From: JAILZP01 sp037444185
Lineage (GTDB): Bacteria > Bacillota > Desulfotomaculia > Desulfotomaculales > Desulfocucumaceae
Direction: 5' to 3'
NCBI GenBank assembly: GCA_037444185.1
Contig: JBBIMW010000036.1
Location: 1 to 26,528, forward strand
Length of the DNA: 26,528 nt
The position numbers and the translations under genes are program-made. Below the pieces are notes generated by a model. It was given only the letters and a program-made list of their open reading frames with translations, was not told the origin of the DNA and did no database searches. Position 1 is the stretch's first letter. Each line of letters begins with the position of its first letter. This document shows positions 23,048-26,528 of the stretch, piece after piece.

Positions 23048-23728
23048 CTATCCCGCCCTGGACTTGGCCTGGAAAAACAGCCTTCCCCCGGTGTCGAGAC
23101 AGGCGAAAAGAACCTCTTTGAAGCTGTTAATATTTAATTTTTGCAGCTCCGATTTCAGCCATTCCTCACTGAGGTTGATCTTTTCGAGATTTTTCCTGAA
23201 CACATGGCCATCAATAACCAGTGTCACAGGCAGGCCTTCATATTTTGTGGGCAAGTTCATATCTTCCGGAATTACCGGCCTTTTCTGGGATTTCGGAATG
23301 ACGCTCAACTCCCCGCTGGTTTCCAGTATGGCGAACTCCACATCGGCGATATTGGGCATGTTCTTGGCCCTCAGCTGCTCCAGCAGCTCGTTGATGTTAT
23401 ACCGCAGGCGGCGCAGCTCCTCTTCCACTATTTTCCCGTTTTCAATCAGCACGCTGGGTGCGCCGCAAATCATTCCCCGGGCCCGCTCACTTTTCAGGGC
23501 GGTGAAAGATAAAGCCACATGAATCACTATCAGGGTCAGAATTGGCACCAGGCCGCCGGCCAGGGGCACGGCGGTGTTTTCCATGGGAATCGTGGCCAGG
23601 GCCGACAGCATAATAACAATCACCAGCTCATAGGGCTGCAGCTGGCCCACCTGTCTTTTGCCCATCAGCCTGAGCCCCACCACCACCACGGTGAATAAAA
23701 TAAACGTCCTGATAATTCCCAAAACCAT
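23048..23728 (-). CDS. DUF421 (YetF-type) membrane protein
   Basis: A 226-residue protein with three N-terminal membrane helices and a cytoplasmic alpha/beta domain. Family motifs are FTVVVVGLRLMGKRQVGQLQ, PYELVIVIMLSALATIPMEN, GAPSVLIENGKIVEEELRR, MPNIADVEFAILETSGELSV and VIDGHVFRKNLEK. ATG at 23728 is preceded by GGGAGAAGG. It is first of a three-gene operon (DUF421-DUF4363-DUF2892) divergent from spoVAC. In Bacillus a DUF421 protein fused to DUF1657 ('2Duf'), encoded in mobile spoVA operons, raises spore heat resistance. The separate DUF1657 gene at 25948 makes that link attractive here. Confidence 0.9.
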   Translation of the reverse strand: MVLGIIRTFILFTVVVVGLRLMGKRQVGQLQPYELVIVIMLSALATIPMENTAVPLAGGLVPILTLIVIHVALSFTALKSERARGMICGAPSVLIENGKIVEEELRRLRYNINELLEQLRAKNMPNIADVEFAILETSGELSVIPKSQKRPVIPEDMNLPTKYEGLPVTLVIDGHVFRKNLEKINLSEEWLKSELQKLNINSFKEVLFACLDTGGRLFFQAKSRAG

Positions 23729-23801
23729 AACCGGCCTTCTCCCAAAATATTTTTTTTATGGTGTACCGGGGATGCAGAATATATTCCGCCGAATTTCGCA
23801 C

Positions 23802-23827
23802 AAAATAAAAAAGCACTGATAGTGCTT
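23802..23827 (-). terminator. Intrinsic-terminator-like hairpin in the DUF421 leader
   Basis: Minus strand: AAGCACT-ATC-AGTGCTT followed by TTTTATTTTG. It lies upstream of the minus-strand DUF421 gene and 52 bases before the plus-strand spoVAC start, where no minus-strand gene needs ending. It may insulate the divergent units, attenuate DUF421 or end a small RNA. Confidence 0.55.
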
Positions 23828-23879
23828 GCCCTTCTTGAACGTCATTATGAAGTCACCCACAATATCCGGAGGGGATATG

Positions 23880-24350
23880 ATGGCCAGGGACCCCAAGAAA
23901 AAGCCGCTGACGCCTGAACAGAAAAGGTACGCCCGGATGGCCGGGGACTTGGCGCCCAGGCCCCGGTACCTGAAAAACGCATTGCTGGCCTACATTTCAG
24001 GCGGCATCGTCTGCATTGCGGGACAATTTTTCACCGATTTCTACAGGGTGACCATGAAACTGTCCGCAAAAGAGGCCGGCAATCCCGCCGTGGCCACCAT
24101 GATATTCATCGGCGCCCTTTTGACCGGCCTCGGCCTCTTCGACAAGCTGGCCCGGTACGCAGGGGCGGGACTGGCCGTGCCGGTAACGGGATTCGCCAAC
24201 AGCGTGGTGGCCTCGGCCCTGGAATTCAAACGGGAGGGCCTTGTCTTCGGCGTCGGCAGCAAGATGTTCATGCTGGCCGGGACGGTAATCACCTTCGGGG
24301 TGGTCACGGCATTTTTCATCGGGCTTATTTACTCTTTGTTCTTTCTTTAA
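23880..24350 (+). CDS. spoVAC: Stage V sporulation protein AC (SpoVAC)
   Basis: A 156-residue inner-spore-membrane protein, the mechanosensitive part of the SpoVA dipicolinate channel. The N-terminal PKKKPLTPEQKRYARMAGDL, then PRPRYLKNALLAYISGGIVC, is typical SpoVAC. Membrane segments and the motif GLFDKLARYAGAGLAVPVTG followed by FANSVVASALEFKREG confirm it. ATG at 23880 has GGAGG 7 bases upstream; the adjacent ATG at 23877 is nearly as good. It is first gene of spoVAC-spoVAD-spoVAE-DUF1657. No spoVAA, spoVAB or spoVAF is present, as usual in clostridia. Confidence 0.95.
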   Translation: MARDPKKKPLTPEQKRYARMAGDLAPRPRYLKNALLAYISGGIVCIAGQFFTDFYRVTMKLSAKEAGNPAVATMIFIGALLTGLGLFDKLARYAGAGLAVPVTGFANSVVASALEFKREGLVFGVGSKMFMLAGTVITFGVVTAFFIGLIYSLFFL

Positions 24351-24423
24351 AAAAACAAGCATGCCCGGGCGGGCGGCGCCATCCCCCGGCCCGGACCCAG
24401 AGAATCGCACACGGGGTGTCGCC

Positions 24424-25440
24424 ATGTCCAAAAAAGTTGGAAAACAAACCTTCAAGCCGGACAGCCCGCCGGTGATTACCGGCACCGGGACGGTGGCCGG
24501 CCCCTTTGAAGGCCAGGGGCCCCTGAAGGAGTATTTTGATCACATATATACTGACAATATGGCCGGGGAGAGGAGCTTCGAGGGCGCTGAGAAGGAAATG
24601 CTCATCAACGCCTGCTTCACCTGCCTCAACAAAGCCGGTAAAACCCCGCAGGAGGTCGATATATTCCTTTCCGGGGATCTGCTCAACCAAACCATCACCT
24701 CGGGCTTTTCCGCCCTGGAACTGGCCATACCGTACTTCGGCATCTACGGCGCCTGCTCCACCTCGGCGGAAGGGCTGGCCCTGGCCTCAATGCTGGTTGA
24801 CGGAGGATTCGCCCGGCTGGTGCTGGCCGGCGCATCCAGCCACAACTCCACCGCCGAAAGGCAGTACCGGTTCCCCACAGAATACGGTTCCCACCGGAAG
24901 CCCACCTCCCAGTGGACGGTCACCGGTGCCGGCGCCGCCTTGGTGGCCCCGGCGGGCAAGGGTCCCGCCGTAACCTATATAACCGTGGGCAAGGTCACCG
25001 ATATGGCCATTAAGGATCCCCTGAACATGGGGGCGGCCATGGCCCCGGCGGCGGCCCTGACCATAATCCAGCATTTCGCCGACACCGGACGGGGCCCGGA
25101 GCATTACGATCTGATTGTTACAGGGGATCTCGGCAAACTCGGACGCCAGTTATGTGTGAAGCTGGTTCAGTCCCGGGGGGGATTCGATTTGGGCAAAAAC
25201 TATAATGACTGCGGACTGATGATCTTCGACCCGGAAAAACAGGATGTCCATTGCGGGGGAAGCGGCTGCGCTGCCTCGGCCCTGGTGACGTACGGCCATC
25301 TCTACAATAAATTGATGCAGGGTGAATTGAAAAAACTGCTCCTGGTGGCCACCGGGGCGCTGCACAGCCCCACCTCCTGCCAGCAGGGAGCGAATATACC
25401 GGGCATAGCGCATGCCGTAAGCATTGAAATGCCCAGTTAG
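24424..25440 (+). CDS. spoVAD: Stage V sporulation protein AD (SpoVAD)
   Basis: A 338-residue thiolase-fold protein, the same length as the Bacillus one. It binds dipicolinic acid on the outer face of the inner spore membrane and feeds it to the SpoVAC/AE channel. Motifs: PPVITGTGTVAGPFEGQGPL, then IFLSGDLLNQTI, YFGIYGACSTSAEGLALASM, VLAGASSHNSTAERQYRFPT with EYG, PTSQWTVTGAGAALVA and GKNYNDCGLMIFD, ending GIAHAVSIEMP. ATG at 24424 is preceded by GGGGTGTCGCC. It lies 73 bases after spoVAC, in a short GC-rich spacer without a gene. Confidence 0.97.
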   Translation: MSKKVGKQTFKPDSPPVITGTGTVAGPFEGQGPLKEYFDHIYTDNMAGERSFEGAEKEMLINACFTCLNKAGKTPQEVDIFLSGDLLNQTITSGFSALELAIPYFGIYGACSTSAEGLALASMLVDGGFARLVLAGASSHNSTAERQYRFPTEYGSHRKPTSQWTVTGAGAALVAPAGKGPAVTYITVGKVTDMAIKDPLNMGAAMAPAAALTIIQHFADTGRGPEHYDLIVTGDLGKLGRQLCVKLVQSRGGFDLGKNYNDCGLMIFDPEKQDVHCGGSGCAASALVTYGHLYNKLMQGELKKLLLVATGALHSPTSCQQGANIPGIAHAVSIEMPS

Positions 25441-25476
25441 CAACACTTTTCAGAATGTCACGGGAGGGTCCGCCGG

Positions 25477-25836
25477 ATGGAATTTGAGATGTACCTATAC
25501 GCCTTTTTGGTGGGAGGCGCCATATGCGCCCTGGGTCAGCTGATTCTCGACTTCACCAATCTCACCCCCGGGCACGTTCTCTCCGGCTTCACGGTGGCCG
25601 GCGGCATACTGGGGGGGCTGGGAATATACGATAAAATGATTAAATTCGCCGGGGCCGGCGCCACCATGCCCATATCCAGCTTCGGCAGCGCACTGGTCCA
25701 GGGGGCCATGGCCGAGGCCGAACGCAACGGAGTAATGGGCGTGCTGACGGGGATGTTTGAACTGACCAGCACAGGAATAACGGCGGCCATTATTTTCGGT
25801 TTCCTTACGGCCGTCATATTCAACCCCAAGGGATAA
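25477..25836 (+). CDS. spoVAE: Stage V sporulation protein AE (SpoVAE, AEb type)
   Basis: A 119-residue membrane protein of the SpoVA channel. YLYAFLVGGAICALGQLILD, the middle segment HVLSGFTVAGGILGGLGIYD with KMIKFAGAGATMPISSFGSA, and GVLTGMFELTSTGITAAIIF are the family core; about four hydrophobic helices are visible. It resembles SpoVAC, as expected for these related subunits. ATG at 25477 has GGGAGGG upstream; ATG 25489 is an alternative. It follows spoVAD by 36 bases and is cotranscribed with it. A 12-bp dyad at 25873-25898 lies between it and the DUF1657 gene. Confidence 0.95.
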   Translation: MEFEMYLYAFLVGGAICALGQLILDFTNLTPGHVLSGFTVAGGILGGLGIYDKMIKFAGAGATMPISSFGSALVQGAMAEAERNGVMGVLTGMFELTSTGITAAIIFGFLTAVIFNPKG

Positions 25837-25872
25837 AAACATTCAAATCTCCCACGGCCAAATAACTTAAAT

Positions 25873-25898
25873 AACTTAGGCACCAGGGTGTCTAAGTT
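25873..25898. repeat. Dyad 1 (AACTTAG...CTAAGTT), between spoVAE and the DUF1657 gene
   Basis: AACTTAGGCACC-AG-GGTGTCTAAGTT, 12-bp arms with one G-T pair, preceded by two direct copies of AATAACTTA (25861-25879). The outer arms match dyad 2 at 26371-26399. Confidence 0.65.
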
Positions 25899-25947
25899 GT
25901 TTCCTGGATTCTGACAAAATAAAGAATACGGTCAGGAGGTGATAAAA

Positions 25948-26169
25948 ATGACGGTTCAGAGCGATTTGCAAAAGGCTGCGGCCAGCGCCCAATCCCTGCT
26001 TGGCTCCTACTCCATGTTCGCTTCCGGCACCCAGGACCAGGCGGCTAAAAAAATGTTCCAGGAACTGGCCCAGGACATGCAAAGACATGTTGACACATTG
26101 AACTCCAGATTAAGCTATCTGGAGAAAAACAACCCCATGTACCAGCAGCAGCAGCAAGCCAAACAGTAA
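25948..26169 (+). CDS. DUF1657 protein
   Basis: A 73-residue, soluble, helical protein. MTVQSDLQKAAASAQSLLGS, then YSMFASGTQDQAAKKMFQEL, and LNSRLSYLEKNNPMYQQQQ match the DUF1657 pattern almost end to end. In Bacillus, DUF1657 proteins are encoded within mobile spoVA operons, alone or fused to DUF421, and are linked to spore wet-heat resistance; biochemical function is unknown. ATG at 25948 has AGGAGGTGAT 5-6 bases upstream. It follows spoVAE by 111 bases. Its stop codon sits in a perfect palindrome, and related dyads flank the gene. Confidence 0.9.
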   Translation: MTVQSDLQKAAASAQSLLGSYSMFASGTQDQAAKKMFQELAQDMQRHVDTLNSRLSYLEKNNPMYQQQQQAKQ

Positions 26170-26203
26170 TGCAAGCCGCCCTTGCGGGCGGCTTGCATTA
26201 CTG
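26164..26203. terminator. Perfect 18-bp-arm palindrome over the DUF1657 stop codon
   Basis: CAGTAATGCAAGCCGCCC-TTGC-GGGCGGCTTGCATTACTG; the TAA stop is in the left arm. It lacks a T-tract, so as an intrinsic terminator it would be atypical. The core GCCGCCC-TTGC-GGGCGGC is the same as in the dispersed hairpin repeat. Confidence 0.55.
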
Positions 26204-26266
26204 AAAGTATATGTTGCGTTAAGGCGCTAAAGTGAATCTCTATCCGCCACAAATCCCGAAACAGCT

Positions 26267-26314
26267 CATACTGTACTCCTTATTCTGTCGGGAGACAGGA
26301 GACAGAAGACAGAA
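26267..26314. repeat. Second copy of the TCCTTATTCTGTC repeat with GGAGACA heptads
   Basis: ATACTGTACTCCTTATTCTG (continuing TC), then GGAGACA, GGAGACA, GAAGACA, GAAT. The block matches 8904-8925 with 3 differences in 22. ATTCTGTC and GACAGAAT form an inverted pair around the heptads. Confidence 0.7.
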
Positions 26315-26370
26315 TGGGCCGGCAGGGATGGGAGTGTCCTGAAAATTACCAAGCCAATGACGGAGCGTAA

Positions 26371-26399
26371 ATAACTTAGTTAACCGGTACCTAAGTTAT
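26371..26399. repeat. Dyad 2 (ATAACTTAG...CTAAGTTAT)
   Basis: ATAACTTAG, 11 bases, CTAAGTTAT. The inner GTTAACCGGTAC is itself nearly palindromic. It shares both arms with dyad 1, about 500 bases away. Confidence 0.65.
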
Positions 26400-26473
26400 A
26401 AGTTACATGGCCGACGGCTTACTCCAATGTCCTGCGTTCCGGAAAGGGAGTTTTTTCTTCAAAGGAATGCATC

Positions 26474-26526
26474 AAATTCTGAATTCTGACTACTGGATTC
26501 CAGCCGCCCGCAAGGGCGGCTTTTTT
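26474..26526 (+). terminator. Heptad repeat plus intrinsic terminator
   Basis: AATTCTG, AATTCTG, ACTACTGGATTCCA, then GCCGCCC-GCAA-GGGCGGC (26503-26520) and six T. It is a strong terminator and a member of the dispersed family; the copy at 14953 is its near-identical inverse. Confidence 0.8.
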
Positions 26527-26528
26527 AC

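Larger units (their letters stand above)
26170..26528. other. Gene-free right end of the window
   Basis: 359 bases without a credible gene. It holds the palindrome above, a dispersed repeat (26267-26314), a dyad (26371-26399), another heptad repeat (26474-26502) and a terminator (26503-26526). Confidence 0.7.

Noticed and set aside
26164..26528. CRISPR-like array from the repeats at the right end
   Set aside because: Repeat units are 7-nt or single palindromes, with no regular 20-40 base spacers and no cas genes.

Overview
The window looks like chromosome from a GC-rich, anaerobic, endospore-forming Firmicute, most like the Peptococcaceae (Desulfotomaculum/Pelotomaculum group). The spore-forming assignment rests on a CotE coat protein, an alpha/beta-type small acid-soluble spore protein, a GerA-type germinant receptor locus and a spoVAC-spoVAD-spoVAE operon. 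The anaerobe assignment rests on the NrdG radical-SAM activase. The ylmD/ylmE/sepF/ylmG cell-division cluster fits a Gram-positive. The genus is an inference from protein style, gene order, frequent TTG starts and GC content; no 16S or other marker is present.

Layout. 1-3.5 kb: 5' end of a secreted protein (-), a CapA-like lipoprotein (+), larE (-), then cotE and an SASP gene (+). 3.6-13.3 kb: a long minus-strand run, read from the right as MBL/beta-CASP nuclease, ylmD (pgeF), PhoP-like regulator, pstB, a gene remnant, ylmE, sepF, proC, ylmG, ileS. This is the Firmicute ylm division cluster with proC inside it and a phosphate regulator/pstB pair between ylmD and ylmE. 13.4-16.8 kb: a FmdB zinc ribbon (+), a LysM/BsuPI protein, a hairpin-rich intergenic block, a coiled-coil membrane protein, nrdG and a YlbF-family protein (all -). 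16.8-22.4 kb: germination locus with gerAB copy 1 (-) divergent from gerAA-gerAC-small membrane protein-gerAB copy 2 (+). 22.4-26.2 kb: DUF421, DUF4363 and DUF2892 membrane proteins (-) divergent from spoVAC-spoVAD-spoVAE-DUF1657 (+). The last 360 bases hold repeats, a palindrome and a terminator but no gene.

How the parts work together. The right third is a spore dormancy and germination island. GerA proteins sense germinants at the inner spore membrane, SpoVA proteins form the dipicolinate channel, and DUF421/DUF1657 are domains that occur fused in the '2Duf' protein of mobile spoVA operons in Bacillus. The middle couples cell division (SepF, YlmG), PLP homeostasis (YlmE), proline synthesis and tRNA-Ile charging. 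A four-copy 11-bp direct repeat overlapping the stop codon of the response regulator looks like a PHO box driving pstB.

The most interesting non-coding signals are: a dispersed family of 7-nt tandem repeats with GC hairpins that form the ends of some genes and some terminators; a block of six successive hairpins at 14991-15211; two related dyads flanking the DUF1657 gene; a perfect 18-bp-arm palindrome over its stop codon; and the putative PHO box. I saw no tRNA, rRNA, CRISPR array or intact transposase.
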